Positions 24,530 through 32,085 of a stretch of DNA of 44,261 nucleotides are shown piece by piece (positions within the stretch are counted from its first letter, which is position 1; each line of letters begins with the position of its first letter). Source of the stretch: Clostridiales bacterium (GTDB lineage Bacteria; Bacillota; Clostridia; Lachnospirales; WQUN01); assembly GCA_031263155.1 (NCBI GenBank), contig JAISGK010000075.1:1-44261 (forward strand), read 5' to 3'. A program made the translations under genes and the position numbers. Under the pieces are notes generated by a model. That model had not been told where the DNA came from, did no database searches, and saw only the letters and a program-made list of their open reading frames with translations.

Positions 24530-24730
24530 TCAAACGCCAAAAAAATCCCCCTTGCTGTCGCCGTTAAAAACGTAATATACCTTTTGTTCCTGCGGCTTGT
24601 AGTACAGCTGAAGACTCTTAAGGTCTTTCATTTTGTTGCCATCTTCTTTCCACACGGTTTTTGCTCTGTCTTCGACGTCTTGCAGTATGATTTGTTTACT
24701 GTCGAATTCAACATAAAATTCCGTTTTCAT
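24530..24730 (-). CDS. DUF6465 family small protein
   Basis: A 66-residue acidic protein: MKTEFYVEFDSKQIILQDV, then VWKEDGNKMKDLKSLQLYYKPQEQKVYYVFNGD. The pattern of an N-terminal 'yvEy.gkqi', a central 'W...g.k..dik.l.lY.kPee..vYYVing' and a short hydrophobic end is that of DUF6465, a small family common in Clostridia and without known function. GGGGGG lies 6 bases before the ATG. It stands alone between ssb and glnN, about 150 bases from each. Confidence 0.75.
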   Translation of the reverse strand: MKTEFYVEFDSKQIILQDVEDRAKTVWKEDGNKMKDLKSLQLYYKPQEQKVYYVFNGDSKGDFFGV

Positions 24731-24882
24731 GTGTACCCCCCTTTTGTTTTCGGCAGTTTCGAGGCAGCTGCGGTAAATAGGGTCCGCTATCTTGATCGGT
24801 AGGTCAGACCCGCCCAGCGCTCGCTACTTTACTTTCGCTCGCGTCATTACACCAAAGACCATACCAAAAACCGTGCCACTTG

Positions 24883-25605
24883 TCAAATATCCATTTCTTG
24901 CCCATCATCCGAAGTTTCGACATTATCATTTAAGAAATTATCATTTAATTCCAGGGGCTCTTCGCCGCGCAAGGTAGACTCCGATTCTATCTTTGCGATA
25001 CTTACTTCGTACGCCGTTTTTTCTAGCACACTGCCGTCGTCGCGCTTCTTTTGATAAATTCTGCTCTGCATACGCCCATAAACACGGATATGATCTCCAA
25101 TTTTTAACCTTCCGGCATAACGCGCGTTGCGCCCCCACGCTATGCAGGGAATGTAGTCAGACTTACCATAAGAACGGTTTACCGCTAACAGGATATCGGC
25201 TATTTCACGTCCGAACGGGGTGTTACGATAGATGGGGGGTTTGCAGATAAACCCATTAAGAATGATCTCGTTAGGGTTAATGTCCGCGTCGGAGGGAAGT
25301 GGTTCGATATCCTTTGTAAATACGGTAAGCACAAGTTTGTTTTTCTTGTCCGCCTCCACATAATTATTGTAGGATCGGAGCTGACCGGTAATATGTACCG
25401 GCGAGCCTTCCTCATAGTGTTCGCCTTCAAGGAGCCTTTCTGAAATAGTAACCGGCAGAATGTCCGACACTTCGCTCAGACGCTGCACTTCCACATGAAA
25501 CGTAAAGAAACCCTCGCCGTAAACCTCATGACTGAAAGTAAAGCCGGACGCTATCTTACCCGCTATGTTTGCGGCATTATTGGCCGGTAAACCTTCCTGC
25601 GGCAT
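24883..25605 (-). CDS. ssb: Single-stranded DNA-binding protein with two OB folds
   Basis: Two OB-like halves lie in 240 residues. Residues ~10-110 have NIAGKIASGFTFSHEVYGEGFFTFHVEVQRLS and PVHITGQLRSYNN; residues ~115-215 have EIILNGFICKPPIYRNTPFGREIADILLAVNRSYGKSDYIPCIAWGRNARYAGRLKIGDHIRVYGRMQSR, the classic SSB phrase. The acidic tail ends in MDI rather than the usual DDDIPF. A tandem-OB SSB of this size is common in Clostridia and probably acts in a dedicated repair or sporulation role beside the main SSB. GGAGAGGG precedes the ATG. Confidence 0.88.
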   Translation of the reverse strand: MPQEGLPANNAANIAGKIASGFTFSHEVYGEGFFTFHVEVQRLSEVSDILPVTISERLLEGEHYEEGSPVHITGQLRSYNNYVEADKKNKLVLTVFTKDIEPLPSDADINPNEIILNGFICKPPIYRNTPFGREIADILLAVNRSYGKSDYIPCIAWGRNARYAGRLKIGDHIRVYGRMQSRIYQKKRDDGSVLEKTAYEVSIAKIESESTLRGEEPLELNDNFLNDNVETSDDGQEMDI

Positions 25606-25624
25606 AAAAACCCTCTCCTTTCTC

Positions 25625-25722
25625 TATTCCCAAGCCTACAGGCGTGAAACGCCATCCGCCGTTTTTGCATACGGTGGCTTCTTTTTCTCAGTGTTTCAGC
25701 TTTGCTTGGGGAATTGTAATTC
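25625..25722 (-). promoter_or_regulatory. Structured leader upstream of ssb
   Basis: CCCAAGC (about 25629-25635) pairs with GCTTGGG (about 25703-25709), enclosing two hairpins: GGCGT/ACGCC with a 3-base loop (about 25642-25654) and CCGCCGT/ACGGTGG (about 25658-25679). This three-way junction lies in the 126-base gap before ssb. It contains GCAAAGC on the minus strand but does not match a riboswitch class that I can name. Confidence 0.45.
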
Positions 25723-25731
25723 TATTGATAT

Positions 25732-26235
25732 TTATTCGGCTGTAACAGTGTTTAGAACATCAACTTCTACACCGGCGACGAGCGCCGCTGCAACGGCGGC
25801 CAATATGTCGGGCGGTCTTACCATCATCGGGTTTATATTAACGGGAAATTCTTGCTGTTCTACCTTCCCGCGCAAAGTCGGTATATCCCGTTGAACGCAT
25901 ATTTGCGCTTGCCTCCCCGCCATAGAAGAAGCGGTTACGCAAACCTTGCTGTTAAACCCGTATGTTATGATTAAGCCGTCGCAGTCGACAGCGTTTTGCA
26001 TGACATCCTTGTCTATGGGAATTATCAGATATTTTGCTCCTAAGAAAATCCGTGAATAGTTACGGCAGTTAAACCCTTCGGACACAACAAGTATATCAGG
26101 TGCAATGTGTGGATTCAAGTTATCAGCGTCTCGAATTTTGAAATTTACTGTCGTATTTACAGATATGGCGCAAGCGCATAGTCTCTTAATGAGAGCGCAT
26201 AGCGATTCATCCCCCAGCACGCACAGCAACGCCAT
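25732..26235 (-). CDS. Conserved protein of unknown function beside ssb
   Basis: From the ATG at 26235 (GGGGGG 9 bases upstream) the protein is 167 residues and starts MALLCVLGDESLCALIKRL. A Rossmann-like alternation of hydrophobic strands (DILVVSEGFNC, YLIIPIDKDVM, GLIITYGFNSKVCVTASS) is followed by a hydrophobic C-terminal helix (ILAAVAAALVAGVEV). The phrase LIITYGFNSKVCVTASSM recalls the substrate-binding part of Mur-ligase-like proteins, but no P-loop is present. I assign no function. Four hydrophobic Cys residues lie in the first 45. Confidence 0.5.
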   Translation of the reverse strand: MALLCVLGDESLCALIKRLCACAISVNTTVNFKIRDADNLNPHIAPDILVVSEGFNCRNYSRIFLGAKYLIIPIDKDVMQNAVDCDGLIITYGFNSKVCVTASSMAGRQAQICVQRDIPTLRGKVEQQEFPVNINPMMVRPPDILAAVAAALVAGVEVDVLNTVTAE

Positions 26236-26480
26236 AACGTTTCTCCCCCCCTTGCCATCGTGAATTGCCGCCAAGTGTAATATAGTATATTTTCAACAGT
26301 ACCAATATAATTATGTTGAAACATTTTTCCACAGAATAACCTTTTTTTGTTTTTGAAGTACCATGCGCGCGTCGTATTTTTCGGTAATATTTACTAAACC
26401 GCCGTAGAACACAGCCTGCGCTACTGGTGCATATGCAGTCCATTTTTTAAATTTTGCCTTGATAATGTAGAAGATATGCA
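26236..26480. other. Intergenic region, AT-rich, with inverted repeat
   Basis: The gap between the unknown gene and the electron-transfer promoter holds TTTCAACA (26290-26297) and its inverted copy TGTTGAAA (26313-26320), 15 bases apart, in the region where the minus-strand promoter of the unknown gene should lie. It may be an operator. I see no gene or stable RNA in the rest. Confidence 0.5.
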
Positions 26481-26540
26481 TTGACTTTAAAAGGCGCGTT
26501 TGGTAGAATGTGCCTGTGTAAATGTATTGTTAACACAGGC
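26481..26540 (+). promoter_or_regulatory. Promoter and overlapping palindrome of the electron-transfer operon
   Basis: TTGACT (26481-26486), a 17-base spacer and TAGAAT (26504-26509) form a good sigma-A promoter. Immediately downstream, GCCTGTGT (26512-26519) and ACACAGGC (26533-26540) form a perfect inverted repeat that covers the expected start site at about 26516. A second possible promoter overlaps it (TTAACA 26530-26535, TATAAT 26554-26559). The arrangement suggests a repressor blocking the upstream promoter, or a leader hairpin. Confidence 0.65.
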
Positions 26541-26617
26541 GCGCGTTTAGAGTTATAATAATCACAATAGCGAAGAAAATAACTACTATTATCTTCTTTT
26601 ATGTTATAGGGGGCGTT

Positions 26618-28576
26618 ATGAAAAAAATTGTTGTAGTGGGCGCGGGTTATGCGGGTGTGCTTATCGCAAAGCATCTTGCCAAGCGCATTAAAAAATTGAA
26701 AAAGATTAATGATTTCAGTATTACAATTATCGATCGGCATCCTTTTCATACAATGCTTACAGAATTGCACGAAGTGGCCGCCGGTCGCGTAGAGGAAGAC
26801 AGTATCAGAATAGGCCTGGATAAGATATTTTCCGGGCGTGGAGTTAATGTCGTTAGCGATGAGATTTACGATGTAGATACCAAAACTAAAATCATCAAAG
26901 GAAAACAGGCGGAATACGCATATGACTATATGGTTGTCGCGGCAGGGTCTAAACCCGCATTTTTCAACATACCCGGGGCGGATAAATTTACCTTCACCCT
27001 GTGGTCATACGAAGACGCCATTAAATTGCGTGAACATATTTTTAACATGTTTTGCAAAGCGGCAACTGAACAAGATGAAGAAAAACGCCGCGAATACCTG
27101 GCCTTTTATGTTGTAGGCGCAGGCTTTACCGGCGTTGAAATGATGGGAGAGCTGGCCGAATACGTACCCGTTCTGTGCGAAAGGTTTGGGATAGATCCTA
27201 AACTCGTCCGCTTGGTCGAGGTGGACATTTTGGAAAGGGTATGTACCATTTTGCCGCCAAAGCAGTCCGACAAGGTAGCCAACAGGCTTAAAAAAATGGG
27301 AGTAACCCTGCTGCTTAAAACACCCGTAAGCGAAGTTGGTGAAGACAGCATCAGTTACAAAAGCGAGGGCGGATCCACTAGCGTCAAAACGCGTACAGTA
27401 ATATGGACCGCTGGTGTAGAGGGCGCGGACTTGCCCACCAACCTGCCTGAGCTTTCTGATGGTGAAACCAGGCCGTTGCGCGGGCGTATAGCGACAGACG
27501 AATATCTGCGCGCCAAGGGCGAGCCTAGTGTTTATGTAGGTGGGGACAATATCTATTATATCGCAGAAGGCGAAAAAAATCCCGTGCCTCAAATGGTAGA
27601 GAACGCGGAGGCCAGCTCTAAGGTTGTTGCCCACAATATCATCGCCGACGCGTTGGGTAATGGCGAAAAACAAAAGTACGCGCCGAAGTTTCACGGTGTG
27701 ATGGTGTGTGTTGGCGGTCGCTGGGGAGCCTGCCATTTAGGCCTTCCAGGCAAATTTTTCTCGTTGCCGTCCTTTTTCGCTATGCTATCCAAGCATTTTG
27801 TAAACATGCTATACTTTTTGGAAGTCCTGGGTTGGAACAAGATTTTTTCTTATCTGAAACACGAATTTTTCACCATACGTGACAAGAGGAGCTTTGTAGG
27901 CGGGCATTTGTCTAACCGTTCGCCGTCGTTCATGCTCGTTCCGCTGCGCATGTTTGTCGGATTTTACTGGCTTCGCGAGGGAATTTTGAAAGTAATGGAG
28001 GGCTGGCTAAACGGCCCGGAACTTCTTGATTTTTGGAAGGGCGCGCGCGATTGGTACGCAAGCATACTTAACCCTGTAGTAGCCGAAGCGGGCGAAGCCG
28101 TTGTAGACGCCGTCGCAAGCTCCACCGTCGCCGCGGCCGCCTCAGCCCCCGCCGTAACCTATATAGACTGGAATATTTTTGGGATTTTTCGCGTTCTGTT
28201 AGTAGAGCAAGGCGAGCTGGCGTTTGCCGTCTTCTTTAGGCCCTTGGATTGGTTTATGGAAAACTTTGTCATATATTCTACGCCCATGTCTAACGTAATG
28301 CAGTGGTTTATTGTCCTTTCCGAAATACTGGTGGGTTTGGCGTTGTTGGGGGGGCTGTTTACGACCGCCGCAGGCGCTTGGTCCATATTCTTGCAAAGCA
28401 TGTTTATAACCAGCACCGGTATATACTATAGCACATGGTGGATGTTGTTTGCCGGCGCGGCCATGATGTTTGGAGCGGGTCGCGTTCTGTCGCTTGACTA
28501 CTATGTAATGCCCCTATTAAAAAAATGGTGGGCGCGTATAAAACCGATACGGCGACTGTATCTGTATCATGACTAA
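26618..28576 (+). CDS. ndh2: Type II NADH dehydrogenase with C-terminal DoxX-like membrane domain
   Basis: Residues 1-400 are an NDH-2 flavoprotein: FAD motif VVVGAGYAGVLIAKHL, second Rossmann VVGAGFTGVEMMGELAEYVP, and the FAD-closing VYVGGDNIYYI then PQMVENAEASSKVVAHNI. Residues ~430-640 form a four-helix DoxX-like domain (MLVPLRMFVGFYWLREGILKVMEG, then LSEILVGLALLGGLFTTAAGA). Listeria Ndh2 of the FLEET system also has a C-terminal membrane extension. It would oxidise NADH and reduce a dedicated quinone. GGGGG precedes the ATG. The stop overlaps the next gene by 8 bases. First gene of the operon. Confidence 0.9.
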   Translation: MKKIVVVGAGYAGVLIAKHLAKRIKKLKKINDFSITIIDRHPFHTMLTELHEVAAGRVEEDSIRIGLDKIFSGRGVNVVSDEIYDVDTKTKIIKGKQAEYAYDYMVVAAGSKPAFFNIPGADKFTFTLWSYEDAIKLREHIFNMFCKAATEQDEEKRREYLAFYVVGAGFTGVEMMGELAEYVPVLCERFGIDPKLVRLVEVDILERVCTILPPKQSDKVANRLKKMGVTLLLKTPVSEVGEDSISYKSEGGSTSVKTRTVIWTAGVEGADLPTNLPELSDGETRPLRGRIATDEYLRAKGEPSVYVGGDNIYYIAEGEKNPVPQMVENAEASSKVVAHNIIADALGNGEKQKYAPKFHGVMVCVGGRWGACHLGLPGKFFSLPSFFAMLSKHFVNMLYFLEVLGWNKIFSYLKHEFFTIRDKRSFVGGHLSNRSPSFMLVPLRMFVGFYWLREGILKVMEGWLNGPELLDFWKGARDWYASILNPVVAEAGEAVVDAVASSTVAAAASAPAVTYIDWNIFGIFRVLLVEQGELAFAVFFRPLDWFMENFVIYSTPMSNVMQWFIVLSEILVGLALLGGLFTTAAGAWSIFLQSMFITSTGIYYSTWWMLFAGAAMMFGAGRVLSLDYYVMPLLKKWWARIKPIRRLYLYHD

Positions 28577-29630
28577 GTCAGGCGAGGTATCGCTGCCGAC
28601 CGCCGTAGATATGGTTTCTCAAACCTTGGAAACTATACTAAAATCATGCCCGCCCCCGATATCGCGGGTGACTGCGTATCTGTCCGGCGCGATTGGCAAG
28701 CGGGCGCGCGCCGCGCTGCTGTTGACATGCGCGGCGCGTGTAAACACAACAGAAAAAGACCCGCTCTGCTCAAACGGCTCCCTTGGCGCCGCTGCCGATA
28801 ACCTTGTCGTCCCGACGCGCGCTGTGGACGCGGCTGCGGCAATAGAATTGTTTCACCTCGCGACCCTCGTTCACGACGACATAATAGACGACACGCCGTT
28901 GCGCCGTGGCGTCGCCAGCGTACAAAGCGCGTTTGATAAAAGAAGCGCCGTCATTGTGGGCGATTACTTGCTGTGTTTGGCCGCCGCCAGCGCAATGAAG
29001 TCCGCCGGGGCGATCGAGGACGACGAACAGCGTGATATAATGCCGACCTTGCACCTGTATCTTCCATCGCTCACAAAAATATGCGAGGGAGAATTCGCGC
29101 AGTGGGTAAACGAAGGCAATTACGACTTGGCGCTTAATCGCTATATACGCATCATATCAGGAAAGACGGCGGAATTATTCCGCTTAAGCGCGGTGGCGGG
29201 AACAATGGCGGGCAAGTGTGGAAACGAGCGTTTTTATGGGCGCTTGGGATGGTACATCGGCATGATATTTCAGATTGTTGACGACTGCAAAGATTTTGAG
29301 TTTAGCGAAAGCGCCGCCAAAAAGCCCGTGCGCCAAGATCTGCCGCAGGGAGTCATTACTCTGCCGCTCATCATGGGCATGTCAAAAGAACCAAGGCTCG
29401 CTCTCCTCGTTAAGGATATGTTAAACTCTAACGAGGACGCCGAAAAGATCGCGGTCGCCGTGCGCGACGCCAAAGGCGTTGTTATGGCAAAGGAAATCGC
29501 GAATCGATACGCGCAAAAGGCCGGCGCTATTATCGCAAAAATATCCGATGGTTTAAAAGCGCGGCTGTTAACCGAGATTCTTGACAAAACCCTTAACGCT
29601 TCCACAGATTTTGAGGTGAGCGCAAAATGA
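28569..29630 (+). CDS. dmkB: Polyprenyl diphosphate synthase (DmkB-like)
   Basis: A trans-prenyltransferase making the quinone side chain. The first Asp-rich motif is LVHDDIIDDTPLRRG, the second IVDDCKDFEFS, and the chain-length region precedes the first. Residues ~70-85 contain an extra low-conservation stretch. In Listeria the equivalent gene (dmkB) supplies the polyprenyl tail for demethylmenaquinone used in extracellular electron transfer. The start overlaps the end of ndh2 (ATGACTAA), and its stop overlaps the next start (ATGA), indicating tight translational coupling. A separate ispA-type gene lies at 40312. Confidence 0.85.
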   Translation: MTKSGEVSLPTAVDMVSQTLETILKSCPPPISRVTAYLSGAIGKRARAALLLTCAARVNTTEKDPLCSNGSLGAAADNLVVPTRAVDAAAAIELFHLATLVHDDIIDDTPLRRGVASVQSAFDKRSAVIVGDYLLCLAAASAMKSAGAIEDDEQRDIMPTLHLYLPSLTKICEGEFAQWVNEGNYDLALNRYIRIISGKTAELFRLSAVAGTMAGKCGNERFYGRLGWYIGMIFQIVDDCKDFEFSESAAKKPVRQDLPQGVITLPLIMGMSKEPRLALLVKDMLNSNEDAEKIAVAVRDAKGVVMAKEIANRYAQKAGAIIAKISDGLKARLLTEILDKTLNASTDFEVSAK

Positions 29631-30544
29631 ATACCTTCACCCGGTTTCTTAAATTCATAGAAATAACAACCAAACTGGCGAGCCTTGTCCCATTCTTCAT
29701 AGGTGTGGCTTATGTATTTTACAAAACTGGAACGATTAACGCCGGGCATACCGCGCTGCTGCTGCTTGACGTTATGTTATTTGACCTGCCGGTAACTATG
29801 ATAAATAACTACCTTGATAAACGCCGTTCGGGTGAACCGCCCCATTTTGGCAAGGCGTTTTCGTTGTCGCTTATAATCATCATGGTCGCCTTGTCTTTTG
29901 CCATTGGCATATGGTTTACTGTTAATTACGGCCTGGTGACGCTGGCGGTCGGCGGCCTGTGTTTTTTTGTAGGTATTTTTTACTCCGCCACGCCCATTTG
30001 CCTAAATCGCACCCCATATGGCGAGATATTCTCCGGCTTGACGCAGGGGTTTTGCATAACATTTTTGGTGGCCTTTATCAATATGCCCGCGGGATACTTT
30101 GCCACGCTTGCTTTAAACGGCGTCTCGCTTAAAGGAAACATAAATATGGTGACCGTGGGTGAGATCATGATTGTTACGTTGCCAGCCGTGTTCTGCATAT
30201 CCAACATAATGCTGGCAAACAATATATGCGATGTCGAGCGCGACGCAAAGACTGATCGTTACACATTGCCATATTATATTGGGCATAAGAGTTCGCTGGC
30301 GCTATATTCAGCCATTTACGGCGCGGCATACGCCGCGATCGTCGTTGGAGTTCTATTGCGCGCGCTGCCGTGGACGTGTTTGCTGCTGTTGCTGACGATA
30401 CCGCCAATAAAAAAGAATGTAATCCGATTTGTGGAAAAGCCACAAAAGGCTGTCACATTCGTGCTTAGCATAAATAATTTTAACACGATTCTTTTATGCT
30501 ACATTGTTTTGCTAATACTGGGCAGATTTTTAAGGTTTTCTTAA
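29627..30544 (+). CDS. dmkA: UbiA-family prenyltransferase (DmkA/MenA-like)
   Basis: Nine or so transmembrane helices and two aspartate motifs: TMINNYLDKRRSG (variant NxxxD form) and NNICDVERDAKTDRYTLPYYIG. The enzyme attaches a polyprenyl chain to 1,4-dihydroxy-2-naphthoate to yield demethylmenaquinone. Being linked to ndh2 and dmkB, it probably makes the quinone dedicated to extracellular electron transfer. No menaquinone methyltransferase follows, in keeping with a demethylmenaquinone product. The stop TAA is immediately followed by the next start. Confidence 0.85.
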   Translation: MNTFTRFLKFIEITTKLASLVPFFIGVAYVFYKTGTINAGHTALLLLDVMLFDLPVTMINNYLDKRRSGEPPHFGKAFSLSLIIIMVALSFAIGIWFTVNYGLVTLAVGGLCFFVGIFYSATPICLNRTPYGEIFSGLTQGFCITFLVAFINMPAGYFATLALNGVSLKGNINMVTVGEIMIVTLPAVFCISNIMLANNICDVERDAKTDRYTLPYYIGHKSSLALYSAIYGAAYAAIVVGVLLRALPWTCLLLLLTIPPIKKNVIRFVEKPQKAVTFVLSINNFNTILLCYIVLLILGRFLRFS

Positions 30545-30922
30545 TTGAGACCCCTGTTTAAGCGCGCGGATATCATATTGCTTTTAATAATCGCTATTGT
30601 ATCGGTCGGTCTTTTGGTATATAATAACTTGCGCCAAAGTGAAAATGTCACGGCGCAGATACTGGTTAACAATGCGGTTGTTACAACAGTTGAATTATCT
30701 ACCTATACCCAATTCTCTTTGCCCGGCCATGAGCAGATCGTTTTTAACATTAATAACGATGGCATTGCCTTTGCGGCTTCCGATTGCCCTGACAAGGTTT
30801 GTGTGCATACAGGTTACATATCTCACGCGGGTCAGACGGCGGTTTGCTTACCCAATCGTGTGGCGATACGGATCGTTGAGCGTATCTTCGACCCCGACGC
30901 CCCCGACGCGGTGGCGAACTAA
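30545..30922 (+). CDS. eetA: NusG domain II-like membrane-anchored protein (EetA-like)
   Basis: The TTG start lies directly after the dmkA stop with AAGG upstream. One N-terminal membrane helix (residues ~8-26) precedes an extracytoplasmic NusG-II-type fold with the family phrase ASDCPDKVCVHTGYISHAGQTAVCLPNRVAIRIV, including the two Cys of the CPDKxC pattern. Such proteins accompany EetB in FLEET loci, where they help deliver or load the flavin/quinone machinery; the precise role is unknown. Length 125 is usual. A 96-base gap follows. Confidence 0.75.
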   Translation: MRPLFKRADIILLLIIAIVSVGLLVYNNLRQSENVTAQILVNNAVVTTVELSTYTQFSLPGHEQIVFNINNDGIAFAASDCPDKVCVHTGYISHAGQTAVCLPNRVAIRIVERIFDPDAPDAVAN

Positions 30923-31018
30923 CATGTCGATACTGTAATTAAATAGGCGCAATATCTTGTTTGCTGGCAGCGGTAAGCACTGTAGTTATGTATCGGCCCG
31001 CCTCGCTGAGGTGATTAG

Positions 31019-31531
31019 TTGAATTTAAAGTTTTTAACGCGTCTTTCTATCATGCTGGCCATGGTATTGGTATTGTCCGCCGTAGAGCATACGCTGCCCC
31101 CGCTTCTACCCTTTTTTCCCGGTTTGACCTTGGGGCTGGCCAATGTTTTAGTTATGTATACCGTGTTTTTTATCGGTGGCAAAGCGGCGATCGGGCTTAG
31201 TTTGCTTAAGGCGTTGTTTGTGTTTTTAACGCGCGGAGCGATAGCGGGCTTGCTGTCGTTAAGTGGCGGGGTCTCGTGCGTTTTGTTGGTTATTGTTCTG
31301 CTTCGCATTTTTAAAGATAAAATATCGTATATTACTATTAGTGTGCTCAGTGCGATTACGTTTAACGTTGGTCAACTCGTCGCCGCTTCATTTATAGTAA
31401 ACTTGCCTGGCGTTTTATACTATCTTCCTGTGGCTGTTTTGTGTTCTGTTGTATTGGGTGCAATTACGGGGATTGTACTGAAAATACTGTTGCCCGTATT
31501 AAATCGGGCTGATTCTGCCCGGTTATATTAA
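31019..31531 (+). CDS. eetB: Gx transporter family protein (EetB-like)
   Basis: Five hydrophobic helices in 170 residues: LSIMLAMVLVLSAVEHTLPPLLPFFPGLTLGLANVLVMYTVFFIGGKAAIG and later SLSGGVSCVLLVIVLLRIF. This is the family annotated 'heptaprenyl diphosphate synthase component I' or Gx transporter, which is the EetB component in Listeria. It is an ECF-S-like fold and is needed for electron transfer, though the transported molecule is not settled. The TTG start at 31019 has GAGGTG upstream. Confidence 0.85.
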   Translation: MNLKFLTRLSIMLAMVLVLSAVEHTLPPLLPFFPGLTLGLANVLVMYTVFFIGGKAAIGLSLLKALFVFLTRGAIAGLLSLSGGVSCVLLVIVLLRIFKDKISYITISVLSAITFNVGQLVAASFIVNLPGVLYYLPVAVLCSVVLGAITGIVLKILLPVLNRADSARLY

Positions 31532-31542
31532 GGAGGAATTTT

Positions 31543-32085
31543 ATGCAAAAGTTATTGGTAGCGCTTTTAATTTGCGCGACAGCGGCCACGCTCACATCTT
31601 GCTCTGGCGGCGGCGGTGGAGATTATAAAACCGGCCTGGGTATCGTCACGCATATCGATTCTAGCGCGGCAGTTACGGCCGACGCGGAAGGTAAAGGCCA
31701 AGTAGACTCTTACATCGCTGTTATCTCGCTTGACGCCAGTGGCAAAATAACAAAGTGCTCTCTCGACGTGGCGCAAACAGCAGTTAACTTCGACGCGGCC
31801 GGAGCAATTACGTCCGATCTTTCGGCTGGAATTCGAAGCAAACAAGAGAAGCAGGACGACTATGGCATGAAAAAGGCTTCTCCTATTGGCAAAGAATGGT
31901 GGGAGCAAGCAGACGCTCTAGAGCAATATTGTATAGGTAAAACAGTGGCTGATGTCGTTGGCTTACGCACGAAGGAAACCGAAGAAGGCCCTGTGCCCGA
32001 TGTTCCAGAACTTGCCACATCTGTTACCATAGGCGTAGAAGCATTTTTGCAGGCCATAGACAAGGCAGCGGCAAATGCTCAATAG
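31543..32085 (+). CDS. FMN-binding-domain-like lipoprotein (PplA-type electron carrier)
   Basis: A lipoprotein signal ends in LTSC (residue 20) and is followed by a Gly-rich spacer. The body has an FMN-bind-like strand order (GLGIVTHIDSS, YIAVISLDASGKITKCSLDV). The C-terminal phrase ELATSVTIGVEAFLQAIDKA occupies the place of the [DS]xx[ST]GAT flavinylation motif, with Thr in SVTIG as the likely attachment residue; the usual GA is replaced by SV. Listeria PplA has two such domains; this one has a single domain. It would carry electrons from quinone to extracellular acceptors. AAGGAGG precedes the ATG. Confidence 0.7.
   Translation: MQKLLVALLICATAATLTSCSGGGGGDYKTGLGIVTHIDSSAAVTADAEGKGQVDSYIAVISLDASGKITKCSLDVAQTAVNFDAAGAITSDLSAGIRSKQEKQDDYGMKKASPIGKEWWEQADALEQYCIGKTVADVVGLRTKETEEGPVPDVPELATSVTIGVEAFLQAIDKAAANAQ

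Noticed and set aside
25625-25722. Cyclic-di-GMP (GEMM) riboswitch before ssb
   Set aside because: A GCAAAGC string is present, but the GGCAAACC partner and the paired P2/P3 order of the class are missing.
26512-26540. Rex operator before ndh2
   Set aside because: Only a single TTGTTAA-like half is present; the symmetric TTGTGA-N4-TCACAA form is absent and the palindrome centre is elsewhere.
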